Assembly: GCF_000718025.1 (NCBI RefSeq)
Contig: NZ_JODS01000039.1
Coordinates: 7,235 to 71,234, forward strand
From: Kitasatospora purpeofusca
GTDB taxonomy: Bacteria; Actinomycetota; Actinomycetes; Streptomycetales; Streptomycetaceae
DNA: 64,000 nucleotides
Direction: 5' to 3'
Shown here piece by piece: positions 16,332 to 23,807 of this stretch (the stretch's first letter is position 1; each line of letters opens with the position of its first letter). The notes beneath the pieces were generated by a model. The model did not search any database. It worked only from the letters and a program-made list of their open reading frames with translations, and had not been told where the DNA came from. Both the position numbers and the translations under genes were made by a program.

Positions 16332-18047
16332 TCATACCGCCTCCGCCCCGCGCCCCGTCCGGCGCAGCGCCCGACCGGGCCGCGCGCCCGTGGTGCGGCC
16401 CTGCTCCACCACGGCCACGCCGTTCACATAGACGTGTTCCACACCGACTGCGGGCCGCCTCGGCTGCTCGAACGTCGCGCCGTCCTGGACCTTTTCGGGG
16501 TCGAAGAGGACCAGGTCGGCGTGGAAACCGGGGGCGATCCGCCCACGCCGGTGCAGCCGCAACCGGGCCGCGGGCCGACCGGTCATCCGGGCGACCGCCT
16601 CCTCCAGTGTGAGCACGCCGGAGTCGCGGACGTACCGGGCCAGGTAGCGGGGGAAGGTGCCCCAGGCCCGCGGGTGCGGGCGGGCGCCGACCAACAGCCC
16701 GTCGCTGCCGACGGTGTGCACGCGGTGGCGCATGATCGCCCGGACGTTCGCCTCGTGGCCGACGTGCTGGAGGATAGTGGTGGCCAACTCGTCCCGGAGC
16801 AGCAGGTCGAGGAAGACCTCCGTGCCGCTCCGGCCCTGCTCGGCGGCGAGTTCGGCGACGGTCCGGCCGACCGCGTCGGCGAGTTCGGGGGCCCGGACGC
16901 CGGAGAGCTGGATGGTGCTCCAGTCGGTGACCACACCGTGGCAGCCGTCGCTGCCCTTCTCCTCCACCTCGTACCGGATCCGCTCGCGCGCGGCGGGGTC
17001 GCCGAGCCGCGCCAGGGTGGCCTGCGGTCCGCCCTCGGTGGCCCAACTGGGCAGCAGGGCGGCCAGGGTGGTGGATCCGGGCAGGTAGGGGTAACTGTCC
17101 AGGGTGAGGTCCACACCGTCGTCGAGGGCCTGGTCGAGCAGGGCCAGCAGTTCTCCGGCGCGGCCCTCGTTGACACCGAAGTTCATGGTGGCGTGGGTGA
17201 GGTGGAGCGGGCAGCCGGACCGCCGGGCGATCTCGACCATCTCCGCGTATCCCTCCAACGCCCCGGCCCCGTAGGAGCGTTGGTGGGGGGCGTGGAATCC
17301 TCCGAAGCCGGCGACGACCCTGCAGAGTTCGACCAGTTCGGCGGTTCCGGCGTACATCCCGGGGGTGTACGTCAGGCCGCTCGACATCCCGACCGCGCCT
17401 TCGACCAGCCCCTGCGCCAACAGCTCGCGCATCCGGTCGAGTTCGGCGGCGCTCGGGGCCCGGTTCTCCCAGCCCATGGCGAGCATGCGCAGCGAGCCGT
17501 GCGGCACCAGGTAGCAGGCGTTGACGGCGGGGCCGGTCCGGTCCAGCCGGTCCAGATAGCCGCCGACGGTGCGCCAGTCCCAGTCCAGGTCGTCCGGGTC
17601 GCCGTTCCAGCCGGCGATCTGGCGGCGGAGCGCGGGCAGGGTGGTGTCGTCGACCGGCGCGTAGGAGAGGCCGTCCTGGCCGAGGACCTCGCAGGTCACG
17701 CCCTGGGTGACCTTGGCCGGGTGCTCCGGTTCGCGGAGCAGCGCGAGGTCGGAGTGGGCGTGCATGTCGATGAACCCGGGCGCCAGGACCAGCCCGTCCG
17801 CGTCGACCGTCCGCGCCGCGCCCGCACCCGACCGGCCCACGCCACCGGCACCCGACCGGCCCGCACCCGCACCCGCACCCGCACCCGACGCCACCGTCCT
17901 ACCCGACGCCACCGTCCCGCCCGGCGCCCCGACCTCGACGATCACCCCGCCGGCGATCCGGACGTCCGCCCGGAACCGTCCCGCTCCCGTGCCGTCCACC
18001 ACCGTGGCACCACGGAACAGCACGCTCCCACCGGCCCTGGCGCTCAT
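16332..18047 (-). CDS. N-acyl-D-amino-acid deacylase (D-aminoacylase)
   Basis: A 571-residue amidohydrolase that frees D-amino acids from N-acyl-D-amino acids. Near residues 90-100 is APGFIDMHAHSDLAL, the HxH metal site; QGVTCEVLGQDGLSYAP carries the conserved metal-binding cysteine. The barrel continues with PLHLTHATMNFG and HTVGSDGLLVGARPHPRAWGTFPRYLARYV, the characteristic D-aminoacylase segment with the catalytic Asp. An Ala/Gly-rich insertion sits at about 50-80, coded by imperfect CACCCG repeats. The ATG overlaps the stop of the upstream deaminase by one base (TGATG), so both are co-translated. Its D-amino-acid products are substrates for that neighbour. Confidence 0.9.
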   Translation of the reverse strand: MSARAGGSVLFRGATVVDGTGAGRFRADVRIAGGVIVEVGAPGGTVASGRTVASGAGAGAGAGRSGAGGVGRSGAGAARTVDADGLVLAPGFIDMHAHSDLALLREPEHPAKVTQGVTCEVLGQDGLSYAPVDDTTLPALRRQIAGWNGDPDDLDWDWRTVGGYLDRLDRTGPAVNACYLVPHGSLRMLAMGWENRAPSAAELDRMRELLAQGLVEGAVGMSSGLTYTPGMYAGTAELVELCRVVAGFGGFHAPHQRSYGAGALEGYAEMVEIARRSGCPLHLTHATMNFGVNEGRAGELLALLDQALDDGVDLTLDSYPYLPGSTTLAALLPSWATEGGPQATLARLGDPAARERIRYEVEEKGSDGCHGVVTDWSTIQLSGVRAPELADAVGRTVAELAAEQGRSGTEVFLDLLLRDELATTILQHVGHEANVRAIMRHRVHTVGSDGLLVGARPHPRAWGTFPRYLARYVRDSGVLTLEEAVARMTGRPAARLRLHRRGRIAPGFHADLVLFDPEKVQDGATFEQPRRPAVGVEHVYVNGVAVVEQGRTTGARPGRALRRTGRGAEAV

Positions 18048-19453
18048 CAGAAGAACGTCCTGACCAGCCCGGTCACCTTCGGCTCGGCCGCCGAGGCATC
18101 GTCCAGCACCGGGATCAGCGTCCACTTGTCGAAGGCGGTGCACGGGTGCGAGATGCCCAGCCGCAGCACCGCGCCGACCGGCGCGAGGTCGCCCGCGTCC
18201 CGGAGGAACGCGTGCTGGTCGTTGAGCGCGGTGATCCGCGCCGCCGTGCCCGTCAACTCCGCCCCGCCCCGCACCAGATGCGGTTCCGGAAGGCCCTCGT
18301 CGAACGGCAGGTCGCGCTTGCCCGCGTCCAGCAGCGCCAACTGCGGCTCCGGCCGGGAGACCACTCGGGCCCACCCGTGCAGCGCCCCGCGCAGTGCCCG
18401 GCCACCACCGGCCCCCGGCTCCGCCGCGCCCCGGGCGAGCGGCGAGATCCCCCGGTAGAAGCCGTCGTCGTGCGCGAGGTACGCACCCGAGCGCAGCACC
18501 ACGAAGGCCTCCGGCAGCGCAGCCAACTCCTCGGCCACCAGGTCGAAGTAGGCACTGCCACCGGCCGTGACCACGGGCGCGGCGTCCTCGGCGTACCGAC
18601 CGGCCAGCCGCCCGTGCAGCTCGGCCAGCGACCGCAGGTACCCGCGCACGGTACCGAGCCCGCCCTCGCTCGCGTCGTGCGCCAACGCACCCTCGTACCC
18701 GCCGATGCCGGCCAGCCGGAGGGTCGGCGCACGGCGGACGGCATCCGCGATCTCCACCGCCCCGTCGACGGTGCGCGCGCCGGTGCGGCCGCCGGGGCCG
18801 CCGAGTTCGAGCAGTACCTCGACCCGACGCTCGGCACCGGCCGCGCGCAGTGCCTCGTCCATCAGCCGGACGCTCTCCACCGAGTCGACCCAGCAGGTGA
18901 AGGCGAAGTCGGCGTCGGCGGCGAGCTCGCCCGCCAGCCAGCGCAGGCCGGCCGGGTCGAGCAGGGAGTTGGCGAGCAGCAGCCGGCGCACACCGAAGGC
19001 GCGGGCGACCCGGAGCTGCGGCAGGTTGGCGAGGGTGATGCCGTGGCTGCCCGCGTCCAGCTGCGCCTTCCAGAGCGCGGGGGCCATGGTGGTCTTGCCG
19101 TGCGGAGCGAGCGCCATGCCGGCGTCCGCGCACCAGCGGGCCATGGTGCGCAGGTTGTGGTCGAGCGCGCCCTCGTCGAGTGTGAGCAGCGGGGTGCCGA
19201 GGTCGGACAGGGTGGGTCCGGTGGCCAGATACTGGCGGACGGTCAGGCCGTCGGCGGCCGACGGCAGCGCCTTGAACCGCCAGTCGAGCACCTCCTCGGC
19301 GAGTGCCGCCACCGCACCCGCGTCGATGCCCGAACCGCCACCGCCGGGCTCACCACCGAGCCCACCATCGGGCCCACCGCTGCCGCTGCCACCACTACCG
19401 CCGCTGCCACTTCCGCCGCCGTCGCTGCCACTGCTCGCGAAGGTCTGGTCCAC
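18047..19453 (-). CDS. D-serine/D-threonine deaminase-like PLP enzyme (DSD1/alanine racemase N-terminal fold)
   Basis: A 468-residue fold-type III PLP enzyme, usually annotated as amino acid deaminase, that turns D-serine or D-threonine into a 2-oxo acid and ammonia. PLP lysine is in MALAPHGKTTMAP; the zinc-binding pair typical of D-serine dehydratase is in GISHPCTAFDKW. A Gly/Ser-rich stretch of about 35 residues precedes the fold. The GTG at 19453 is chosen because GGAGG lies 6 bases upstream; the frame is open further but leads into the operator region. It heads the minus-strand arm of the D-amino-acid locus. Confidence 0.87.
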   Translation of the reverse strand: MDQTFASSGSDGGGSGSGGSGGSGSGGPDGGLGGEPGGGGSGIDAGAVAALAEEVLDWRFKALPSAADGLTVRQYLATGPTLSDLGTPLLTLDEGALDHNLRTMARWCADAGMALAPHGKTTMAPALWKAQLDAGSHGITLANLPQLRVARAFGVRRLLLANSLLDPAGLRWLAGELAADADFAFTCWVDSVESVRLMDEALRAAGAERRVEVLLELGGPGGRTGARTVDGAVEIADAVRRAPTLRLAGIGGYEGALAHDASEGGLGTVRGYLRSLAELHGRLAGRYAEDAAPVVTAGGSAYFDLVAEELAALPEAFVVLRSGAYLAHDDGFYRGISPLARGAAEPGAGGGRALRGALHGWARVVSRPEPQLALLDAGKRDLPFDEGLPEPHLVRGGAELTGTAARITALNDQHAFLRDAGDLAPVGAVLRLGISHPCTAFDKWTLIPVLDDASAAEPKVTGLVRTFF

Positions 19454-19470
19454 CGTCTTCCTCCATCTGC

Positions 19471-19504
19471 CATGTTGCAACATGTGCAATGAGGGTTGCA
19501 CATG
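19471..19504. promoter_or_regulatory. Nested palindromes in the divergent promoter of the D-amino-acid locus, probable IclR operator
   Basis: CATGTTGCAACATG (19471-19484) is a perfect 14-bp palindrome. It overlaps a second one: CATGTGCAA (19481-19489), a 6-base spacer, then TTGCACATG (19496-19504). Together they give three or four GCACATG-type half-sites between the deaminase gene (18 bases away) and the kinase gene on the other strand. The IclR-family regulator coded in the plus-strand arm is the obvious candidate to bind here and control both arms. Confidence 0.72.
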
Positions 19505-19632
19505 CTGGCAACACGGTTCTAGCATCGGCGCCGGACGAAGGTCAACGACAGCCGCCCGCCGCACGCGGGTCAGCCAGGCTCGCCGCAGCACCCCCACCCC
19601 GGCCGGCCGCAGTACTCCGAGGAGCCCAGCAG

Positions 19633-21006
19633 ATGCCACGCCAGGACGCCGCCGCGAGCGAGGCCACCCCGTCGCCCGGCGATCCGACGGCCGCACCGCC
19701 CCGCACACCGGCCACCCCGGAGCCGTCCCCGACACCGCCCCTGCCCCACACCGCGCCCCACACCCCGCCCCGGACACAGCCCCGGACACAGCCGCCGACA
19801 CCCGCCACGCCCCCCACCCCCCTGGCCGTCTGCGTGGGCGAGTCGATGGCCGTACTCCTCCCCGACCGCGCGGGCCCGCTGGAGTCCGTGGAGAACTTCC
19901 GGCTCGCCGTCGGCGGCGCCGAGTCCAACGTGGCCGGCGCCCTGGCCGCCCTCGGCGTGCCGAGCGCCTGGATCAGCCGGGTCGGCGACGACGGCTTCGG
20001 CCGCCGCCTGCTCGGCGAACTGACCGCCCGCGGGGTGGACGTCTCCGCCGTCGCGGTCGACCCGCACCGCCCGACCGGCGTCTACCTCAAGGAGGTCGGC
20101 GGCACCACCGGCGACCGCCACGACCTCGGCCCGGGGCGCAGCCGGCTGCACTACCACCGGCGCGGTTCGGCGGCGGCCGCCCTCTCCCCCGAGTTGCTGG
20201 ACGACCCGACTGCCGCCCGCCTGCTGGCCGGGGCCCGGTTGCTCCACCTGTCCGGCATCACGGCCGCGCTCTCCGACGACTGCCTCGCCCTGCTCCGCGC
20301 ACTGCTGGCGGAACGCCGCTCCGACCGCCTGGTCAGCTTCGACCTCAACTGGCGTCCGGCGCTCTGGCGCGACCGCGACCTCTCGGTGCTGCCGCCCCTG
20401 CTGGACGCGGCCGACCTGCTCCTGCTCGGCTCGGACGAGGCCGAGGCCGCCTTCGGCACCGGGGAGCCGCACGCCCTGCGCCGCCTCTTCCCGTCGCCGG
20501 CCACCGTCGTGGTCAAGGACGCGGCCCGGCTGGTCACCGCGATCGGGCGCGACGGCACCACCGTCGCCGAACCGGCGCTGACGGTCGAGGTGGTCGAGGC
20601 GACCGGCGCGGGCGACGCGTTCGCCGCCGGCTACCTGGCCGGTACCGTGCGCGGCCTCGACCAGCGGCGCCGCCTGCGACTGGGCCATCTGAGCGCGGCC
20701 TGCGCGCTGACCAGCCACGGGGACCAGGGCGAGCTTCCGCCCGAATCGGTGGTCGGCGCCCTGCTCGACGCCTCACCCGAGGCCTGGGCGGCCACCCGGG
20801 TGTCGGCGGATGGCATCGTGTCCCCAGCGCTCCCCGCAGCGCCCACCAGCACATACGCCTTCCCCACCGACCCACCCACCCCGTCGCCCGCCTCTTCCCG
20901 CACCGCCGCATCCGCCTCCCCCACCGACCGCTCCGCGCCCGTTCCACCAGGGGGCGGTGCCCCCGACCCTCGACCGGCCGCCACCCCGGCCCTTGGAGCG
21001 CCATGA
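19633..21006 (+). CDS. PfkB-family sugar kinase (2-keto-3-deoxygluconate kinase-like)
   Basis: A 457-residue ribokinase-family kinase. The first 70 residues are Pro/Thr-rich; the fold starts at LAVCVGESMAVLLPD. Substrate-site sequence RLAVGGAESNVAGALAALG and the second PfkB signature VEATGAGDAFAAGYLAGTV with the catalytic Asp are intact. The C-terminal 75 residues are again Pro/Ala/Ser-rich, so this protein is about 100-150 residues longer than family norm. GAGGAG supports the ATG. Its stop overlaps the IclR gene start (ATGA). Next to an eda gene it most likely phosphorylates 2-keto-3-deoxygluconate or a related keto acid, linking to the aldolase. Confidence 0.85.
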   Translation: MPRQDAAASEATPSPGDPTAAPPRTPATPEPSPTPPLPHTAPHTPPRTQPRTQPPTPATPPTPLAVCVGESMAVLLPDRAGPLESVENFRLAVGGAESNVAGALAALGVPSAWISRVGDDGFGRRLLGELTARGVDVSAVAVDPHRPTGVYLKEVGGTTGDRHDLGPGRSRLHYHRRGSAAAALSPELLDDPTAARLLAGARLLHLSGITAALSDDCLALLRALLAERRSDRLVSFDLNWRPALWRDRDLSVLPPLLDAADLLLLGSDEAEAAFGTGEPHALRRLFPSPATVVVKDAARLVTAIGRDGTTVAEPALTVEVVEATGAGDAFAAGYLAGTVRGLDQRRRLRLGHLSAACALTSHGDQGELPPESVVGALLDASPEAWAATRVSADGIVSPALPAAPTSTYAFPTDPPTPSPASSRTAASASPTDRSAPVPPGGGAPDPRPAATPALGAP

Positions 21007-21752
21007 GCCAGACCGTCACCCGCGCCCTGCGCATCCTCGCCGAACTCGGTGAGGGCGAGCGCTCCCTGGACCAGTTGGCCGAGGTGCTCGGTGTGCACAA
21101 GACGACCGTGCTCCGGCTGCTCCAGAGCCTCGAAGAGGAACGATTCGTCTACCGCGACGCCGGATACCGCTACCACCTGGGCGCCGGTCTGTTCGCACTC
21201 TCGGGGCTCGCCCTGGAACAGCGCGGGGTCCGCCGGATCGCCGCGCCGTACCTCGCCGAACTGAACGCCGGCACCGGCCAGACCGTGCACCTGGCCGCTT
21301 ACGAGGGCGGCGAGGTGGTCTACATCGACAAGTACGACTCCCGGCACCCGGTGCGGATGTACTCGCGGATCGGCCTCCGGGCCGCCCTGCACAGCGCCGC
21401 GGTGTCCAAGGTGCTGCTCGCCGACCTGCCCACGCCCGAACGGCGGCGGGTGGTGGCGGGCATCGACTTCACCCCGCACACCGCGCGCACCCTCACCACA
21501 CCCGAGGCGCTGCTGGCCGAGCTGGAGAAGGTCGCCGCCCAGGGCTGGGCGCAGGACCACGCCGAGCACGAGGCGTTCATCAACTGCGTGGCCGCGCCGA
21601 TCCGCGACGCCAGCGGCCGAGTGGTCGCCGCCGCCTCGATCTCCGTCCCGGACGTCGTGCTCCCCTACGAGCAGGTGTTGGAGTTGCTGCCCCAACTTCT
21701 CGCCACCGCAAGGGCGATCTCCGCCGACTGCGGCCAGCCCCCGCGCCACTGA
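21003..21752 (+). CDS. IclR-family transcriptional regulator
   Basis: A 249-residue regulator. The N-terminal winged helix (residues 5-60) is RALRILAELGEGERSLDQLA followed by LGVHKTTVLRLLQSL. The C-terminal effector domain includes LNAGTGQTVHLAAYEGGEVVYIDK, ALHSAAVSKVLLADLP and AAPIRDASGRVVAAASISVP, the classic IclR ligand-binding landmarks. It is translationally coupled to the kinase gene (4-base overlap) and most likely controls the divergent D-amino-acid/keto-acid locus through the nested palindromes at 19471-19504. Confidence 0.93.
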   Translation: MSQTVTRALRILAELGEGERSLDQLAEVLGVHKTTVLRLLQSLEEERFVYRDAGYRYHLGAGLFALSGLALEQRGVRRIAAPYLAELNAGTGQTVHLAAYEGGEVVYIDKYDSRHPVRMYSRIGLRAALHSAAVSKVLLADLPTPERRRVVAGIDFTPHTARTLTTPEALLAELEKVAAQGWAQDHAEHEAFINCVAAPIRDASGRVVAAASISVPDVVLPYEQVLELLPQLLATARAISADCGQPPRH

Positions 21753-21772
21753 CGACCACAGCACCCCCGACG

Positions 21773-21857
21773 ACCACCGCACCACCACCGCACCACCACC
21801 GCACCACCACCGCACCACCACCGCACCACCACCGCACCACCACCGCACCACCACCGC
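21773..21857. repeat. 11-bp tandem repeat (7 perfect copies plus a partial one)
   Basis: Seven identical copies of ACCACCACCGC from 21781 to 21857, preceded by an 8-base partial copy. They lie just after the iclR stop and before the RidA gene, followed by looser CACCAC/CTCACC sequence. The identity of the copies suggests recent slippage, so copy number probably varies between strains. It may also weaken transcription between the two genes. Confidence 0.95.
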
Positions 21858-21947
21858 ACGATCTCACCACTGCACCACCTCACCACCTCACCACTGCACG
21901 ACCGCACGACCCACAACCCACCTCCCCCGCACAGGAAGTGAGCACGC

Positions 21948-22364
21948 ATGAGCACCCGGAACGACAAGACCGAGATCCGCACCGACGGCGCCCCCGCCCC
22001 GGCCTGGATGTTCTCCCAGGGCGTCCGCAAGGGCCCGATCCTCCAGGTGTCGGGCCAGGGCCCGCAGGACCCCGCCACCGGCGAGTACCTCCACCACGGC
22101 GATGTGAAGGCACAGACCCGCCGCACCCTGGAGAACGTCAAGGCGATCGTCGAGGCGGGCGGCGCGACCGTCGAGGACGTGGTGATGTTCCGCGTGTACC
22201 TCACCAAGCGCGCCGACTTCCCGCTGATGAACGAGGTCTACGCCGAGTTCATCGAGGAGAACATCCCTGCCGGCGGCGTGAAGCCGTGCCGGACCACGAT
22301 CTTCTGCGAACTCCCGCAGGAGCCGATGCTGGTGGAGATCGACGCCCAGGCGGTCGTCGTCTGA
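21948..22364 (+). CDS. RidA family (YjgF/UK114) enamine/imine deaminase
   Basis: A 138-residue cytoplasmic protein that hydrolyses reactive enamine/imine intermediates released by PLP enzymes. Conserved features: ILQVSGQGPQDPATGEYLHHGD, QTRRTLENVKAIVEAGGAT, and PCRTTIFCELPQEPMLVEIDA with the catalytic Arg. AGGAAG lies upstream of the ATG. Placing it beside a D-serine/threonine deaminase makes sense, since that enzyme releases 2-aminoacrylate or 2-aminocrotonate. It is separated from iclR by a tandem repeat and followed by a strong terminator. Confidence 0.93.
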   Translation: MSTRNDKTEIRTDGAPAPAWMFSQGVRKGPILQVSGQGPQDPATGEYLHHGDVKAQTRRTLENVKAIVEAGGATVEDVVMFRVYLTKRADFPLMNEVYAEFIEENIPAGGVKPCRTTIFCELPQEPMLVEIDAQAVVV

Positions 22365-22386
22365 CCCGCACGCACCGTCCACCCCG

Positions 22387-22429
22387 GAAGGGCCCCGACC
22401 TCGGCACTCAGGCCGAGTCGGGGCCCTTC
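22387..22429 (+). terminator. Terminator after RidA
   Basis: A long hairpin: left arm 22387-22405, right arm 22412-22429, 6-base loop, paired throughout except for one bulged C. It begins 22 bases after the ridA stop and closes the D-amino-acid locus. Confidence 0.85.
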
Positions 22430-22479
22430 AGCATGTCCGGCCCCGCCACATCGCCATCCGGCCGCCACCCCATCAAAAG

Positions 22480-22498
22480 CAAGGCAAGGCTCGCCTAA
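22480..22498. promoter_or_regulatory. Weakened second iron box
   Basis: CAAGGCAAGGCTCGCCTAA matches the perfect iron box 289 bases downstream at about 14 of 19 positions, including the AGG-CTC-CCTAA core. It precedes the decayed duplicate described at 22480-22720 and probably no longer binds the iron repressor well. Confidence 0.5.
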
Positions 22499-22720
22499 CC
22501 AACAGACCGATTCGTTCACTATTGACCCCGGACCCTCGGCCCGCATCCGCACATCGTCGAGATTTCCGGGCCCGCCGGCACCGACCTGATCGATAGTCTG
22601 CTGACTGCCGCCACTTCGGCGCCCCTCGCCCCGACGGCGGGCGGCACAGGCCCACCTACCTCGACAGCACCATCCCCACCAGGAGCCCCCGGACTCCGAG
22701 CCGGAGCCCTGCACGCACTC
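22480..22720 (+). pseudogene. Decayed duplicate of the promoter and 5' end of the DUF2470 gene
   Basis: In the frame beginning near 22548 the sequence reads PHPHIVEISGPAGTDLIDSL followed by LTAATS, which aligns with residues 3-28 of the downstream DUF2470 protein (PHPQHDAEIPEPTAAERIGS followed by LLTATS). Similarity at the DNA level extends upstream to an iron-box-like site at the same distance and downstream over roughly 50 codons (GLRAGALHALPV against SRLRLHAPLDSPV). No ATG remains at the position matching the real start, and a TGA lies in frame just upstream. The core of the fold is missing. I interpret it as a remnant of tandem duplication. Confidence 0.55.
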
Positions 22721-22768
22721 CCGGTGCGCCCCACCCTCGCGACACCTTGCCCTCACCCCCTCAATTCA

Positions 22769-22787
22769 TTAGGTTAGGCTCACCTAA
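22769..22787. promoter_or_regulatory. DmdR-type iron box
   Basis: TTAGGTTAGGCTCACCTAA is the consensus operator of DtxR/DmdR-family iron repressors in streptomycetes. It sits 38 bases upstream of the DUF2470 gene, over the expected promoter, so that gene should be expressed when iron is scarce. Confidence 0.93.
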
Positions 22788-22824
22788 CTAAAAGGTCAGC
22801 TCGTCCGCCGGAGGTCCCGATCCC

Positions 22825-23547
22825 ATGAGCCCGCACCCGCAGCACGATGCCGAGATTCCCGAGCCCACCGCCGCCGAACGGATCGGCAGCCTGCTGACCG
22901 CCACCTCCTCGGTGGTCCTCCGCGCCGGCGGCGAGCAGCACGAACTCTCCACCCCCGTCTCGGTGCACGGCTCCCGGCTCCGGCTGCACGCGCCGCTCGA
23001 CTCCCCGGTGACCTCCGCCGCCGCCCGCGAGCAGGACGGCCTCGCCGTCGTGCTCGACCTCACCGACATCGCCCCGGTGGCCGTCCGCGACCGGGTCCGC
23101 GGGCGTCTCACCCTGGCCGGCCGGCTCCACCTCGCCCACCTCGCCGACGACGGCCTCAGCGTGCACCTGCGCCTGGACGTCGCGCACGCCGTGCTCTCGA
23201 CCCCGTACGGCACCACCGCGATCACCGGCGCCGACCTCGCGGCGGCGGCCCCCGACCCGCTGGCCCGCTACGAGGCCGGACTTCTCACCCACCTCGCCGA
23301 CGACCACCCCGACGCGCTCGCCGTGCTCACCCGGCTGCTCGACCCGGCGCTGCTCACCGACCGTCCCGACGTCCGTCCGCTCGCGCTCGACCGGTACGGC
23401 CTGGTGCTCCGCCTGGACCACCCGCACGGCCACCGCGACGTCCGCCTCGTCTTCCTCGAACCGGCCCGCGACGCCGACGAGTTCGGCCACCGGGTGCACC
23501 AACTGCTGTCCGCCGCCGAGCAGGAGCCGGCCGCCCACAGTTCCTGA
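22825..23547 (+). CDS. DUF2470 domain protein, HugZ/PNPOx-like, iron-regulated
   Basis: A 240-residue protein. The N-terminal part (about 15-120) resembles a split-barrel flavin- or heme-binding fold (RIGSLLTATSSVVLR...VDVAHAVLSTPYG-like strands). The C-terminal DUF2470 segment is ARYEAGLLTHLADDHPDALAVLTRLL, the HugZ-type helix with the DDH motif. Homologues take part in heme use or degradation in other bacteria, or sit in siderophore loci. The iron box 38 bases upstream shows iron-starvation control. GGAGG precedes the ATG. No partner gene is adjacent, so the heme role is inference. Confidence 0.82.
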   Translation: MSPHPQHDAEIPEPTAAERIGSLLTATSSVVLRAGGEQHELSTPVSVHGSRLRLHAPLDSPVTSAAAREQDGLAVVLDLTDIAPVAVRDRVRGRLTLAGRLHLAHLADDGLSVHLRLDVAHAVLSTPYGTTAITGADLAAAAPDPLARYEAGLLTHLADDHPDALAVLTRLLDPALLTDRPDVRPLALDRYGLVLRLDHPHGHRDVRLVFLEPARDADEFGHRVHQLLSAAEQEPAAHSS

Positions 23548-23631
23548 ACCCACCGGAAGCAGAACCGGGCTACCCCGAACCAACTCTGAAGCCTGATCAA
23601 CTCCGCCGCAGCGGACCCCGGGCACGACGAC

Positions 23632-23673
23632 GGCCGGCCCGGCCCACGAGAAGTCTCGTGAGCCGGGCCGGCC
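23632..23673. terminator. Bidirectional terminator between convergent genes
   Basis: Arms 23632-23651 and 23654-23673 pair with one mismatch; the practical loop is AAGT. It lies between the convergent DUF2470 and M23 peptidase genes and could serve both strands. Confidence 0.8.
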
Positions 23674-23807
23674 GGCAGGACGGGCGTGTCCCGCGCCCGT
23701 CGATCCACTCGGATGCGGCGTCCACCCGGTCCAGCGGTCACCCGACATGACCATTCCGGGAGGTCGTTTCGCCCCGCATCCGGCGGAGGCAGATGATCCG
23801 ACCGAGG

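Noticed and set aside
15720..18458. Open frame of 912 codons on the plus strand across eda and the D-aminoacylase gene
   Set aside because: It is the shadow of two well-supported genes on the minus strand and has no recognisable domain.
21773..21857. Possible CRISPR array
   Set aside because: The 11-bp units are contiguous with no spacers and no cas genes are present; it is a simple tandem repeat.
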